The notes under the pieces were generated by a model that saw only the letters and a program-made list of their open reading frames with translations, searched no databases and was not told where the DNA came from. A stretch of 64,000 nucleotides of DNA from Kineosporiaceae bacterium (GTDB lineage: Bacteria; Actinomycetota; Actinomycetes; Actinomycetales; Kineosporiaceae). A program made the position numbers and the translations under genes. The DNA lies in contig JADJPO010000001.1 of the NCBI GenBank assembly GCA_016713225.1, positions 682,001 to 746,000 on the forward strand, given 5' to 3'. Of this stretch, positions 50,430 through 62,057 are shown one piece after another (position 1 is the stretch's first letter; each line of letters opens with the position of its first letter).

Positions 50430-53066
50430 ATGGACCTCAAGCTCACCACTCGCAGCCAGGAAGCTCTGTCGTCCGCCGTGCGCCGGGCCACCTCCGGCGG
50501 CCATCCCCAGGTTGAGCCGGCGCACCTGCTCGAGGCCCTGCTCACCCAGCCGGACGGCGTCGCGACCGCTCTGCTGAAGGCGGTCGGCGCCGATCCCGCG
50601 GCGTTGCGGACGAGTACCGAGCGCGCCCTGGGTGCCATGCCCTCGGCCTCGGGGCCGACGGCGGCCTCCCCGCAACTGGGTCGTGCTGCCTACCAGGCTC
50701 TGAACGCCGCTGGTGAGGTGGCTCGCGAGTTGGGGGATGAGTACATCTCCACCGAGCACCTCGTGATCGGCCTGGCCTCCGGTCCGGGCGGTTCGTCGTC
50801 CAGCGTGGCGGGCACGCTCCGTACCGCGGGCGCCACCCGCGAGGCGTTGATCGCGGCACTGCCCGCCGTCCGCGGTGGCGCCAAGGTGACCAGCCCCGAC
50901 CCCGAGGGCACGTTCAAGGCGCTGGAGAAGTACAGCGTCGACCTCACCGCCGCGGCCCGCGACGGCCGGCTCGATCCGGTGATCGGGCGCGACAGCGAGA
51001 TCCGTCGCGTGGTGCAGGTGCTCAGTCGTCGGACCAAGAACAATCCGGTGCTGATCGGTGAGCCCGGGGTCGGCAAGACCGCCGTGGTCGAGGGCCTGGC
51101 GCAGCGGATCGTGGCGGGTGACGTGCCGGAGTCGTTGCGCGGCAAGCGGTTGCTGTCGCTCGACCTGGCGGCGATGGTCGCCGGCGCCAAGTATCGCGGC
51201 GAGTTCGAGGAACGACTCAAGGCCGTGCTGGAGGAGATCAAGTCCAGCGACGGTCAGGTGGTCACGTTCATCGACGAACTGCACACCATGGTCGGCGCCG
51301 GGGCTTCGGGCGAGGGCGCCATGGACGCCGGCAACATGCTCAAGCCGATGCTGGCCCGTGGTGAGTTGCGTCTGGTCGGGGCCACCACGCTGGACGAGTA
51401 CCGCGAGCGGATCGAGAAGGACGCCGCACTGGAGCGGCGCTTCCAGCAGGTCTACGTGGGCGAGCCCTCGGTGGAGGACACCGTGGCGATCCTGCGCGGT
51501 CTCAAGGGACGGTACGAGGCCCACCACAAGGTCGAGATCGCGGACGCCGCGCTGGTCGCCGCAGCCTCGCTGTCGCATCGCTACATCTCCGGCCGTCAGT
51601 TGCCCGACAAGGCGATCGACCTGGTCGACGAGGCCGCCTCGCGACTGCGGATGGAGATCGATTCCTCACCCGAGGAGGTCGACGCGCTGCGTCGTCAGGT
51701 CGACCGCATGAAGATGGAGGAGCTCGCGCTGGAACGGGAGAACGACGAGGGGTCGCGCGTCCGGCTCGAGAAGCTGCGCGCCGAACTGGCCGACCGGTCC
51801 GAGTCGCTGGCTGCGTTGACCGCCCGATGGGAGGCAGAGAAGACGGGGTTGAACCGGGTGGGCGAGCTCAAGGAGCGCCTCGACGCGCTGCGGGGACAGG
51901 CCGAACGCCTACAGCGCGAAGGCGACCTGGCCGCAGCGTCGCGAATCCTCTACGGCGAGATCCCCACGATCGAGAAGGAACTCGAGCAGGCGCAGGCCGC
52001 TGAAGGGGCCTGGGTCGCCTCGGACGACGCCCAGGCCCCCATGGTCAAGGAGGAGGTCGGCCCGGATGACATCGCCGACGTCGTCGCCGCCTGGACCGGG
52101 ATACCTGCCGGACGGCTGCTCGAAGGCGAGACGGCCAAGCTGTTGAGGATGGAGTCCGTTCTGGGAGAACGACTCATCGGTCAGGAGACGGCGGTTCGCG
52201 CGGTGTCGGACGCCGTCCGTCGGGCTCGTGCGGGTGTCTCCGATCCCGACCGGCCGACCGGCTCGTTCCTGTTCCTCGGGCCGACTGGTGTCGGCAAGAC
52301 CGAGCTGGCGAAGGCCTTGGCGGACTTCCTGTTCGACGACGAGCGGGCCATGGTGCGCATCGACATGAGTGAGTATGGCGAAAAGCACTCTGTGGCAAGG
52401 CTTGTCGGTGCACCTCCCGGATATGTCGGCTACGAGGAGGGCGGCCAGCTCACCGAGGCGGTACGGCGTCGCCCGTACAGCGTCGTACTGCTCGACGAGG
52501 TCGAGAAGGCCCACCCCGAGGTGTTCGACGTGTTGTTGCAGGTGCTGGACGACGGTCGCCTCACCGACGGTCAGGGCCGCACCGTCGACTTCCGGTCGAC
52601 GATCCTGGTGCTCACCTCGAACCTCGGTTCGCAGTTCCTGGTCGACCCGACCCTGAGCCAGGAGGCCAAGAAGGACGCCGTGATGAGTGCGGTGCGGGCA
52701 GCGTTCAAGCCCGAGTTCGTGAACCGGCTGGACGACGTGGTGGTCTTCGACGCGCTGACCACCACCGAGCTGGCCCGCATCGTCGACCTGCAGGTGGCCG
52801 CGCTCGCCACGCGACTGGCCGAACGCCGACTGCGGCTCGAGGTCACCCCGGCCGCTCGGGACTGGCTGGCCCTGACCGGTTTCGACCCCGCCTACGGTGC
52901 CCGTCCGTTGCGCCGCCTGGTGCAGCGAGAGATCGGTGACCGGCTGGCACGAGCGTTGCTGGGTGTGGAGATCCGCGACGGCGACACCGTTCTGGTCGAG
53001 GCTGCCGGTCCCGGTGGTGAAGGGCTTGTGGTCCACCGTTCGCCGGTGTCCACCCCGTCGAGCTGA
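50430..53066 (+). CDS. clpB: ATP-dependent disaggregase ClpB
   Basis: An 878-residue Hsp100; ATG 50430 with GGAGGA upstream. The N-domain spans about 5-145. NBD1 has Walker A GEPGVGKTA (about 210-218) and FIDELHTMVGAG. The middle coiled-coil domain (about 405-525) distinguishes ClpB from ClpA/C. NBD2 has GPTGVGKTE (about 616-624), EKHSVARLVGAPPGYVGYEEGG and LDEVEKAHPEVFDVLLQVLDDGRLTD. It rescues aggregated proteins with DnaK. HspR control is expected from the HAIR site, linking it to the operon at 25910. Confidence 0.97.
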   Translation: MDLKLTTRSQEALSSAVRRATSGGHPQVEPAHLLEALLTQPDGVATALLKAVGADPAALRTSTERALGAMPSASGPTAASPQLGRAAYQALNAAGEVARELGDEYISTEHLVIGLASGPGGSSSSVAGTLRTAGATREALIAALPAVRGGAKVTSPDPEGTFKALEKYSVDLTAAARDGRLDPVIGRDSEIRRVVQVLSRRTKNNPVLIGEPGVGKTAVVEGLAQRIVAGDVPESLRGKRLLSLDLAAMVAGAKYRGEFEERLKAVLEEIKSSDGQVVTFIDELHTMVGAGASGEGAMDAGNMLKPMLARGELRLVGATTLDEYRERIEKDAALERRFQQVYVGEPSVEDTVAILRGLKGRYEAHHKVEIADAALVAAASLSHRYISGRQLPDKAIDLVDEAASRLRMEIDSSPEEVDALRRQVDRMKMEELALERENDEGSRVRLEKLRAELADRSESLAALTARWEAEKTGLNRVGELKERLDALRGQAERLQREGDLAAASRILYGEIPTIEKELEQAQAAEGAWVASDDAQAPMVKEEVGPDDIADVVAAWTGIPAGRLLEGETAKLLRMESVLGERLIGQETAVRAVSDAVRRARAGVSDPDRPTGSFLFLGPTGVGKTELAKALADFLFDDERAMVRIDMSEYGEKHSVARLVGAPPGYVGYEEGGQLTEAVRRRPYSVVLLDEVEKAHPEVFDVLLQVLDDGRLTDGQGRTVDFRSTILVLTSNLGSQFLVDPTLSQEAKKDAVMSAVRAAFKPEFVNRLDDVVVFDALTTTELARIVDLQVAALATRLAERRLRLEVTPAARDWLALTGFDPAYGARPLRRLVQREIGDRLARALLGVEIRDGDTVLVEAAGPGGEGLVVHRSPVSTPSS

Positions 53067-53099
53067 GCCTGCGGCCACCGGGCCGGCGCGGGCGCCGAG

Positions 53100-53138
53100 A
53101 GGGCCCGTCGTCCCTGGGCACTGGGGCCCGCGGGCCCT
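53100..53138 (+). terminator. Candidate terminator after clpB
   Basis: AGGGCCCG (53100-53107) and CGGGCCCT (53131-53138) are complementary arms; the right arm overlaps the palindrome GGGCCCGCGGGCCC (53124-53137). It lies about 35 bp after the clpB stop. There is no T-run. Confidence 0.4.
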
Positions 53139-53250
53139 GGATGGCCGGGACGATGGGCACCTACGGTGAGGCACGCATCGCGGCGCAGCTGGGCGCCGAC
53201 GTGCGATCACCGGCCGGCGCTCGGGGCCGGCCGGTGGCGGCGAGGAGGCG

Positions 53251-54288
53251 ATGATGACGACCGATCCAGCCCTGGCGACGCGAGACCTGAGCGTCGTGAC
53301 GGTCGTTGAGCCGGCCTCGCTGCCCCGAAGCCGCCAACCGGCTCGGGATCACGCCCTGCCCTGGTCGGTGCGATCCGCGTACGCCATGGGTATGGCCCAC
53401 GGTCGCCGGGAGTCGAACCAGGAACACGCTCGGTGGCGCGACTCGGCAATCCAGACGCTGGAGGCGATTGCGCTCCACGCGGAGAGTGGCCGGCTCGCGG
53501 CGTCCGAGGCGGATCTGTCGGCCGTACTGGGCACCGTCACGCGCCAGGCGCGTCGCCAGGTGGTCGAGCTGAGGTCGTTGGTCGAGGACACGCCTGGCGT
53601 GGACACGTCAGCGCCCTCTCTCTCGGCGCCGCGTACCCCGGCCCGCACCACGGCGATCACGGTGTACATCGTCGAGGATCACCCGCTCTACCTCGACGCG
53701 CTCTGTCGTGGGCTCGCGGCCGATCCCGACCTCGAGATTGCCGGGGTCTACGGGGCGTTGCGCGAGTTCCCGTTCGCCGTCAAGGGCGGCGTCGTGGTGC
53801 TCGATCTCGATTCCGTCGGTCCGCAGGGCATCCAGGCCGTGAGATACCTGGTGCGCCAAGGGTTCACGCCGCTGCTGATCTCGGACCGGGCACAGCGCGA
53901 GGACGTGCAGGGCGGCATGGCCGCCGGCGCCCGGGGGTATCTGTGCAAGCGCGCCACCATCGGGCAGATCGTGGAGGCGATCCAGGCCGTTGCCGGCGGT
54001 CGGACCTATGTCTCGCCCACCCTTGCCTCGTTCGCGCTGTCCGGTGACCGGGGCGCTCGCCGGGCGTCGCCGCACCTCACCACGCGTGAACGTGAGGTGC
54101 TGATCCTGCTGGCGGCGGGCGAGACCGATCAGAGCATCGCCGACCAGTTGCGGCTGAGCGTGCGGACCGTGCGGTCCTACCTCGAGCGCGTGCGCGAGAA
54201 GACGGGACGGCGCCGTCGTGCTGATCTGACGCGATATGCCATCGCCGAGGGGCTGATGTTGGCGGGCTCCACCGTCGAACCCGGCTAG
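53251..54288 (+). CDS. LuxR-type response regulator with long N-terminal extension
   Basis: A 345-residue protein. Residues 1-135 are a non-receiver extension, mostly helical (ARWRDSAIQTLEAIALHAESGRLAASEADLSAVL, by parts), of unknown function. The receiver follows (about 136-255) with VEDHP, phospho-acceptor Asp185 in VLDLDSVG and Lys233 in GYLCKRA. The LuxR HTH (about 275-340) has LTTREREVLILLAAGETDQSIADQL and RTVRSYLERVREKTG. No kinase is adjacent, so it is an orphan regulator. A start inside the extension is possible, but codon use looks coding from ATG 53251. Confidence 0.85.
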   Translation: MMTTDPALATRDLSVVTVVEPASLPRSRQPARDHALPWSVRSAYAMGMAHGRRESNQEHARWRDSAIQTLEAIALHAESGRLAASEADLSAVLGTVTRQARRQVVELRSLVEDTPGVDTSAPSLSAPRTPARTTAITVYIVEDHPLYLDALCRGLAADPDLEIAGVYGALREFPFAVKGGVVVLDLDSVGPQGIQAVRYLVRQGFTPLLISDRAQREDVQGGMAAGARGYLCKRATIGQIVEAIQAVAGGRTYVSPTLASFALSGDRGARRASPHLTTREREVLILLAAGETDQSIADQLRLSVRTVRSYLERVREKTGRRRRADLTRYAIAEGLMLAGSTVEPG

Positions 54289-54321
54289 GCCGGCTGGACC
54301 CGGTGTGGCGGCGGGCGCTCG

Positions 54322-54996
54322 TCACGGCTCGACGCTGGAGGCCCGGGCGTCGTCGTCGGGTGGTGCCACCGAGCGTCGGCGGGACGCGTGCCGCCGCGCC
54401 TTGGAGCGGTTGCCGCAGACGGCCATCGAGCACCAGCGGCGCCGGCCTCGCGGTTCGGTGAACAACCAGCCGCAGCCCGGCCCGGGGCAGGCCGACACCG
54501 TGCTGGCGCGATGGCACAGCAGCTGCTCTGCGGCGAGGGCTGCAGCGTCGAGTGCCGCGAGCGGCCACCCCTGCTCGATGGTGTACTCCGGCGCCGGCTG
54601 AACCTGCCACGCGGGTCGGCGCGCGGCGTCGTCCCGGTCGGGGCGCAGCACTGCCCGCGTTCGGGCATCGGTGGCGGCACGGGCGATCTCGTCCCAGTCG
54701 GACGGCGTGCCGCGGCCGAGTGCGCAGGCGTACAGCGCCTCACGGAGCCGGATGGCGCGCGCCGTGGCACCGTTCGAACCGTTGCCGGCGTCGGGAGCGA
54801 TGCGGGCGAGGACTCGGCGCGGGGGAGGCGGCCGTAACCCGACGTCGGCCGCCCACAGGGTCAGGGCGCGGTCGCCGGTCAGGTACTCCCTGGGCTCCGG
54901 ACCGCCCCATCCGGCCCGGGTGTTGCACAACTCGAGGCCCGGATCCCCGCTCACGTGGTCGGGCAGCGCGACGCCGTCCACCAGGTGTGAGCTCAT
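54322..54996 (-). CDS. CGNR zinc-finger (ABATE-domain) transcriptional regulator
   Basis: A 224-residue protein. The N-terminal ABATE-like domain contains LELCNTRAGWGG, a ligand-binding region of the family. The C-terminal CGNR zinc finger has Cys170, Cys175, Cys189 and Cys194 in the CGNRSKARRHASRR context, a DNA-binding element. It is divergent from the FtsX-type permease with only 47 bp between starts, and that gap holds an inverted repeat (55017-55044). Likely represses or activates the ABC genes and itself. Confidence 0.9.
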   Translation of the reverse strand: MSSHLVDGVALPDHVSGDPGLELCNTRAGWGGPEPREYLTGDRALTLWAADVGLRPPPPRRVLARIAPDAGNGSNGATARAIRLREALYACALGRGTPSDWDEIARAATDARTRAVLRPDRDDAARRPAWQVQPAPEYTIEQGWPLAALDAAALAAEQLLCHRASTVSACPGPGCGWLFTEPRGRRRWCSMAVCGNRSKARRHASRRRSVAPPDDDARASSVEP

Positions 54997-55016
54997 GTCC
55001 AGATCGTACGACCAGC

Positions 55017-55044
55017 TAACCGGTAACTGATACCTTTCCGGTTA
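55017..55044. promoter_or_regulatory. Candidate operator between CGNR regulator and ABC permease
   Basis: TAACCGG (55017-55023) and CCGGTTA (55038-55044) are perfect inverted arms with a 14-bp spacer. Within the left half GGTA-N5-TACC (55022-55034) is a second inverted repeat. The right arm overlaps the A of the permease ATG. GATACC (55029-55034) could act as a -10, which would make the permease mRNA leaderless. Confidence 0.6.
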
Positions 55045-58000
55045 TGTGGTTCCTGGTGCCCGCGCGGCTGGCGTACATCTGGCGGCGGTGGCTGCCGGTC
55101 GTCGTCGGTCTGGGCATCGCGACGGCGCTGCCCGTGCTGGTGGCTGCCGTGGGGTCGGCAACCGCCATCTCTGCTCTGCGGCAACAGCTCTCGAGCCTGC
55201 CGCCCGGTGAGCGCAGCGTCACGATGTCGTTCAACGGCATCGTCGAACCGGCCGAACTCGACCGGCTCGACCGGCTGGTCGCCACGGCGCTGCCGAGGCT
55301 GGCGGAGCCGCCGATCCGCCGCCAGATGCTCTACCGTCAGATCGTCGAGGCGCCGGCCGGCAGGTACGGGGCGTTCGTGTTGGCCGGCACCGACGGCTTG
55401 GCCGGTGCCGTCCGGCTCACCTCGGGTCGGCTGCCCAGCAGCTGTACCCCGGCCCGCTGCGAGGTCGTCGCCCTCGGCTCGCTGGTCGCCACGCCGCCGC
55501 CCCACCTGGGCCTGATCGTGGTTGGCCAGGCGCAGCGAACCGACACGTTGCTGCTCTCGGGCACCTTCGATCCCGGCGCCGGGGTGCCGGTGCTGCTCGG
55601 TGACGGGGCGCGGCAGGTCTCGGCGCTGGCCGCCCTCGCCTCGTTCGGGCGCAGCTACGGCTGGGTGGCCCCGCTGGATGCCGATCGGGTTCGCGCGCTG
55701 GGCCTGGCGGCCTGGGTGCGCGAGGGGGCCGTGGTCGCCCAGGACCTGTGGCGCGACGCCGAGGGGCTGGTGGTCACCGCTCCCGTCGACGCGGTGCGTG
55801 AGCAGGACCGTCGCGCCCGGCTGTCGGTGCAGCGGTTCGGCCTGCTGGGCTCGTCCATGGCGGTGCTGTTGCTCGGCACCGCGGTGGTGGGTGGTGCCGG
55901 GGTGCGCCACGACCATGCGGCATGGGCCCGAGTGTTGCGGCTGCGAGGCGCTCGCCCGGCCCGCATCGGGCGCTTGGTCGCCGTCGAGATCGTGGCCGTG
56001 GTGCTGGGCGGCGCAGTGCTGGGCGGGATCGCCGGTGGTCTGGGGGCCGCTGTGGTGGCCGAGCGCGCCGGCCTGCCGTGGGGCGAGACCGTGATCGCCG
56101 GGTGGCGTGCGGCGTGGGTGCCCGACCTGGTGCTGGTCCTCGCGGCCGCCGTCCTGGTCGCACTCACCGTGCGCGGGCGGACCGCGTCCGCGGCGATCAC
56201 CGGCGTGGCGCTGGCGGCCGGGCTCGGTGCGGCACTGCTGGTGGTGCGTGGCGGGGTCGCGGTGAGTGGTGGCGGCGATCCGTTGCTGGGGTTGCTGCCG
56301 GCTTTGATCCTGACGGCTGCGGGCCTGGGGCTGGCCCGAGTCTGGCCGGCCCTGGCGCGGGCCACCGCGCGGGTGGTGCCCCGTCGCGCGGTGGCCGCCC
56401 GGCTCGGGATCGGGGCCGTGGCGGGTCGTCCGCTGCGTCCGGCAGCGACCGCGGCCCTGCTCGCCGCGGCGATCGCGGCGGCGGCCTTCGCGGCGTCTTA
56501 CCGGGCCACCCTCGACCGGGGGGCAGCCGACCAGGCGAGTTTCGCGGCGCCACTGGACGTTCGGGCGACCGGCCCGGCCGGCGCCCGACCGCAAGACCTG
56601 CTCGGCCCCTCCGAGTGGGCGCAGGTCGCCGACGGCGACGCCGTGGTGCCCGTGCTGCGCGCTGCCTCGCGGCTTCGCGTGGACGCCGAGCAGGGGGCCA
56701 CGGTGCAGCTGCTCGGGCTGCCGCCGGCGGCACTGGGACGCATCTCGCGCTGGGACGCCGTCACCGGGGGCGCCCGGCTCGGCGACACCGAGCTCTCGGT
56801 GGCGCAGGTGAGCAGCGCAATCCGCACGTCGACAGCGGCTTTCGGAACCACGCTGCCCCCGGGGCGGACGCTGCGCATCGTCACCACCGACCCGGTGACC
56901 GTCGCCGCCACCGCTCACCTGCGCACGGCCGACGGGCGTGAGCGCAGCGTGCCACTGCGGGTGGCGGGTACGGCGACTGCACCGTCGTTGCTCGGTGAGC
57001 TGCCGACGCTCCCCACGCTCGACAGCCGCCCGCCGACCCTGAGCCTGATCGCGATCAGCCTGCGTGAACCGACCGATTCGGCCACCCTGCGCCAGCACAA
57101 CCTGGGTGAGGGCAACCGCGATCGAGCCGCCGTGTCCGGGCGGATCGTGTTCGGCACCGTCACCGTGGACGGGCAGGCGGCTCAGCAGGCATGGCAGGGC
57201 TGGACGGCGAGGGGCGGGGTGGTGGCGACCGATCGGTTCACCGTCGACTACCGTCTCGATCAGGGTCTGGCACTGCTGACCGGCCCGACGAGTGGACCGG
57301 GCAGTGCGGGTGCGGAACCCCTGCCGGTGATGACCGATGCCCTCACCGCCGCCGAGGCGGTCTCGGGTCGCCTCACCCTGATCCTCGACGGGGTCGGGCT
57401 GCCGGTGCGGGTGGTCGCGGCCACCGAACAGTTCCCGACGCTCTCGGGCCGCTTCGCGGTGGCGGACGGCGGTGCGCTGGCCCGGTTGCTCGACCTGCGC
57501 AATCCCGGAACCGGTCAGGCCGGCGAGGTGTGGCTCGACCTGCGGCCGGGGGCCGCGATCGATTCCAGCGCACCGCCGTTCGACAAGCTGGTGGTGAGCA
57601 GCCGGGCCGACATCGAGTCGGCCGCCCGGGCCGACCCGGTGGCGCGCGCGGCGTCCGGCGTGCTGTTGCTCGTCGCCATCGCCGTGCTGCTGGTCGCTGC
57701 CGGTGCCCTGGTACTGCTGATCGCGGGGGAGCGTCGTGAGGACGCGGCACGCGCCTACGCCTGGGAGGCCGACGGCGTGCCACCGAGCACGGTGCGGTGG
57801 GCGTTGTGGTGGCGGGCCGTGGCCGTGGCCGGCCCGGCGGTGCCCTGGGGCATCGCGGTCGGTCTGGGCCTGGCGGCTCTGACCGCCCGGCTGGTGGCGG
57901 TGACCGCTCTGGCCACCACACCTCACCCACCCCTGATCGCGGTGACCGGGTGGGCCATGGCACTGGCGTTGCTGGGCGGGGCACTGGTGCTCTCGCTCGG

Positions 58001-58066
58001 GATCTCGGGTGTGGTGGCGGGCGCAGCCCTGCGCGAGCCGCGCCCGGTGCGATCGGCGCCGCAGCC

Positions 58067-58070
<4 letters not shown>
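55044..58070 (+). CDS. FtsX-type ABC transporter permease
   Basis: A 1008-residue membrane protein. ATG 55044 has no ribosome binding site, in line with leaderless translation. A first helix (about 12-35) precedes a large extracytoplasmic domain; helices cluster at about 265-460, with a second large external domain (about 480-850), and helices again near 870-1000. This duplicated MacB/FtsX plan is typical of actinobacterial permeases for lipids, peptides or lipoproteins. It is coupled by an ATGA overlap to the tandem ATPase gene. Confidence 0.85.
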
Positions 58071-59629
<1,559 letters not shown>

Positions 59630-59655
59630 GCGGGTCTACGTGGGACTCCGCTGTC

Positions 59656-60444
59656 TCAGCCGATCTCGACGACGACCGGGGCGTGGTCGCTGGCGCCCTT
59701 GCCCTTGCGCTCCTCGCGATCGATCGCCGCGCCGGTGACGCGGGCGGCCAGGGCAGGTGAGGCGAGGACGAAGTCGATCCGCATGCCCTCGCGCCGCGGG
59801 AAGCGCAATTGGGTGTAGTCCCAGTAGGTGTAGACCCCCGGCCCGGGCGCGTGGGGTCGCACCACATCGGTGAAGCCGGCCTCGACCACGGAGTGGAACG
59901 CCGCGCGTTCGGCCGGGCTGACATGGGTACTGTCGGCGAACTTCGCCATGTCCCAGACGTCCTCGTCGAACGGAGCCACGTTCCAGTCGCCGACCAGGGC
60001 GATGGCCGCCTCCGGATCTTTCTCGAGCCATTCCAGCCCGGCCTCGCGCAGCCTGCCCAGCCAGGCGATCTTGTACGCCAGGTGGGGGTCTGCCAGGGTG
60101 CGGCCGTTGGGCACGTACAGGCTCCACACCCGCACCCCACCGCAGGTGGCTCCGATGGCCCGGGCCTCGGCCGCGGCGGGCTCACCCCAGGTCGGCATGC
60201 CGGGGAAGCCCACCTCGACGTCGCTGATCCCCACCCGGGAGGCGATCGCGACCCCGTTCCACTGGTTCAGCCCGTGGTGCACCACCTCGTAGCCGGCGGC
60301 CTCGAACGGCAGGAAGGGGAACTGGGTCTCGCGGCACTTGGTCTCTTGCAGGGCCAGCACATCGACCCCGGCGCGGGGCAACCAGTCGACGACGCGGTCG
60401 ACGCGGCTGCGGATCGAGTTCACGTTCCAGGTGGCCAAGCGCAC
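59656..60444 (-). CDS. xthA: Exodeoxyribonuclease III (AP endonuclease)
   Basis: A 262-residue protein; GTG 60444 gives the standard N-terminus RLATWNVNSIRSR with Asn7. Catalytic elements are Glu34 in LQETKC, GDWNVAP, the loop before DYTQLRFPRREGMRIDFVLAS, and the C-terminal SDHAPVVVEI. It cuts at abasic sites in base-excision repair and removes 3' blocks. The family length is about 260. Divergent from the SDR gene. Confidence 0.94.
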   Translation of the reverse strand: MRLATWNVNSIRSRVDRVVDWLPRAGVDVLALQETKCRETQFPFLPFEAAGYEVVHHGLNQWNGVAIASRVGISDVEVGFPGMPTWGEPAAAEARAIGATCGGVRVWSLYVPNGRTLADPHLAYKIAWLGRLREAGLEWLEKDPEAAIALVGDWNVAPFDEDVWDMAKFADSTHVSPAERAAFHSVVEAGFTDVVRPHAPGPGVYTYWDYTQLRFPRREGMRIDFVLASPALAARVTGAAIDREERKGKGASDHAPVVVEIG

Positions 60445-60602
60445 GCCAGCGAGGCTACCTCGGCCCCGAGGCGGTCGAATCCGCACCAGTGTCGTCACGA
60501 GTGCGCGCGACATCGATGTCAGACGCCTGATCCGTGAGTTGTGACGAATCTGGTGCGACGCATCTGCCCGACGGGCGGCGACCGCCGCGGTAGACAGGGG
60601 GC

Positions 60603-61403
60603 ATGCCTTCTCATCTGTCCGGCACCGCGCTGGTCAGCGGGGCCACCGCCGGAATCGGCCTGGAGTTCGCTCGCACCCTGGCCGCCCAGGGCCATGAGCT
60701 GGTAGTGGTCGCCCGCGACGGGGCTCGGCTGCAGCAGGTTGCCGATCAACTGCGTGCCGAGTTCGGTGTCGGAGTCGAGGTGCTGGTGGCCGATCTCTGC
60801 GACCGCACTCAGGTGGAGCGGGTGGCCGATCGGCTGCGCGACACCGCCGACCCGGTCGACATCCTGGTCAACAACGCCGGATTCGGGCTGGCCCAGCGGT
60901 TCGTCGGCGGCGACCTCGAGCGGGAGGAGGCGATGCTCGCGGTGCTGGTGACCGCCGTCCTGGTACTCAGTCATGCAGCCGCCCCCGGTATGGCCGCCCG
61001 AGGCCGTGGGCAGATCATCAACGTCTCGTCCGTGGCCTCCTTCCTGACCACGGGCACCTACTCGGCGGCCAAGGCCTGGGTGACCACGTTCACGGCCTCA
61101 CTGGCGATCGAGCTCGACGGCACCGGCGTCACGGCCACGGCGGTCTGCCCCGGATTCGTGCGCACCGAGTTCCACCAGCGCCTCGGCGCCCGCGGCCCGG
61201 TGGCCCCGGCCTGGGCTTACGTGCCGGTCACCGAGGTGGTGAACACGGCCCTCGCCGCGGCGGTCGCCGGACGCCCGGTGAGCATCCCGACCCGGCGGTA
61301 TCGAACCGTCGTGGCGCTCGCCCGGCAGCTGCCGCTGAGGCTGAGCCACCGCGTCAACCGGCGCCTCGCCGGCGGCCGACGGGGACGGGGCCGGCAGCGC
61401 TGA
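60603..61403 (+). CDS. Short-chain dehydrogenase/reductase
   Basis: A 266-residue SDR. The NAD(P)-binding GATAGIG lies at 13-19, and NNAG near 90-93. The catalytic Ser is in NVSSVASF (142/143), with Tyr153 and Lys157 in YSAAK. The substrate is unknown; the DltE/YqjQ-like classical SDR sequence and Arg39 after the second strand favour NADP(H). It stands alone between xthA and pyrE. Confidence 0.9.
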   Translation: MPSHLSGTALVSGATAGIGLEFARTLAAQGHELVVVARDGARLQQVADQLRAEFGVGVEVLVADLCDRTQVERVADRLRDTADPVDILVNNAGFGLAQRFVGGDLEREEAMLAVLVTAVLVLSHAAAPGMAARGRGQIINVSSVASFLTTGTYSAAKAWVTTFTASLAIELDGTGVTATAVCPGFVRTEFHQRLGARGPVAPAWAYVPVTEVVNTALAAAVAGRPVSIPTRRYRTVVALARQLPLRLSHRVNRRLAGGRRGRGRQR

Positions 61404-61445
61404 GCGCCCCGCATCCGGGGTCCGGCTCGGCGTAGGCTCGGGGCC

Positions 61446-62015
61446 GTGAGCGCCGACGTGACGACTGCCGTGACCACCGACGACCGCGAGGCGTTGCGCT
61501 CGCTGATCACCGACCTGGCGGTGGTGCACGGCCGGGTGACGCTGTCCAGTGGCCGCGAGGCCGACTACTACGTCGACCTGCGCCGCATCACACTGCACCA
61601 CCGGGCCGCCCCGCTGGTCGGCCGGGTGATGCTCGACCTCGTCGCCGGCTGGGACTACGAGGCCGTCGGCGGGCTCACCCTCGGCGCCGACCCGGTGGCC
61701 ACCGCGATGCTGCACGCCGCTGCCGCCCGGGGTGAGGCCCTCGACGCCTTCGTGGTCCGCAAGGAGGGCAAGGCGCACGGGCTGCAGCGCCGCATCGAGG
61801 GTCCCGACGTACCCGGACGGCGCGTGCTGGCCGTCGAGGACACCTCCACCACCGGTGGGTCGGTGCTCACCGCGGTGCAGGCGCTGCGCGAGGCCGGGGC
61901 GAACGTGGTCGGGGTCGCGGTGATCGTGGATCGGGGTACCGGTGCCCGCGAGGTGGTCGAGTCCGAGGGCCTCGAGTATCGGGCGGCGTTCGGGCTGGCC
62001 GATCTCGGCTTGTGA
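61446..62015 (+). CDS. pyrE: Orotate phosphoribosyltransferase
   Basis: A 189-residue protein from GTG 61446. The PRPP-binding motif VEDTSTTGGS is at 130-139, the catalytic loop with Arg105-Lys-Glu-Gly-Lys and the substrate region SSGREADYYVDLR at 34-46. It makes OMP from orotate and PRPP in pyrimidine synthesis. The size is typical. In many actinobacteria pyrE is isolated from the rest of the pathway, as here. Confidence 0.95.
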   Translation: MSADVTTAVTTDDREALRSLITDLAVVHGRVTLSSGREADYYVDLRRITLHHRAAPLVGRVMLDLVAGWDYEAVGGLTLGADPVATAMLHAAAARGEALDAFVVRKEGKAHGLQRRIEGPDVPGRRVLAVEDTSTTGGSVLTAVQALREAGANVVGVAVIVDRGTGAREVVESEGLEYRAAFGLADLGL

Positions 62016-62057
62016 CCGGCCGGCCCGAAGCCGGTTCCGCGCGTGAGGCACGGCGGG

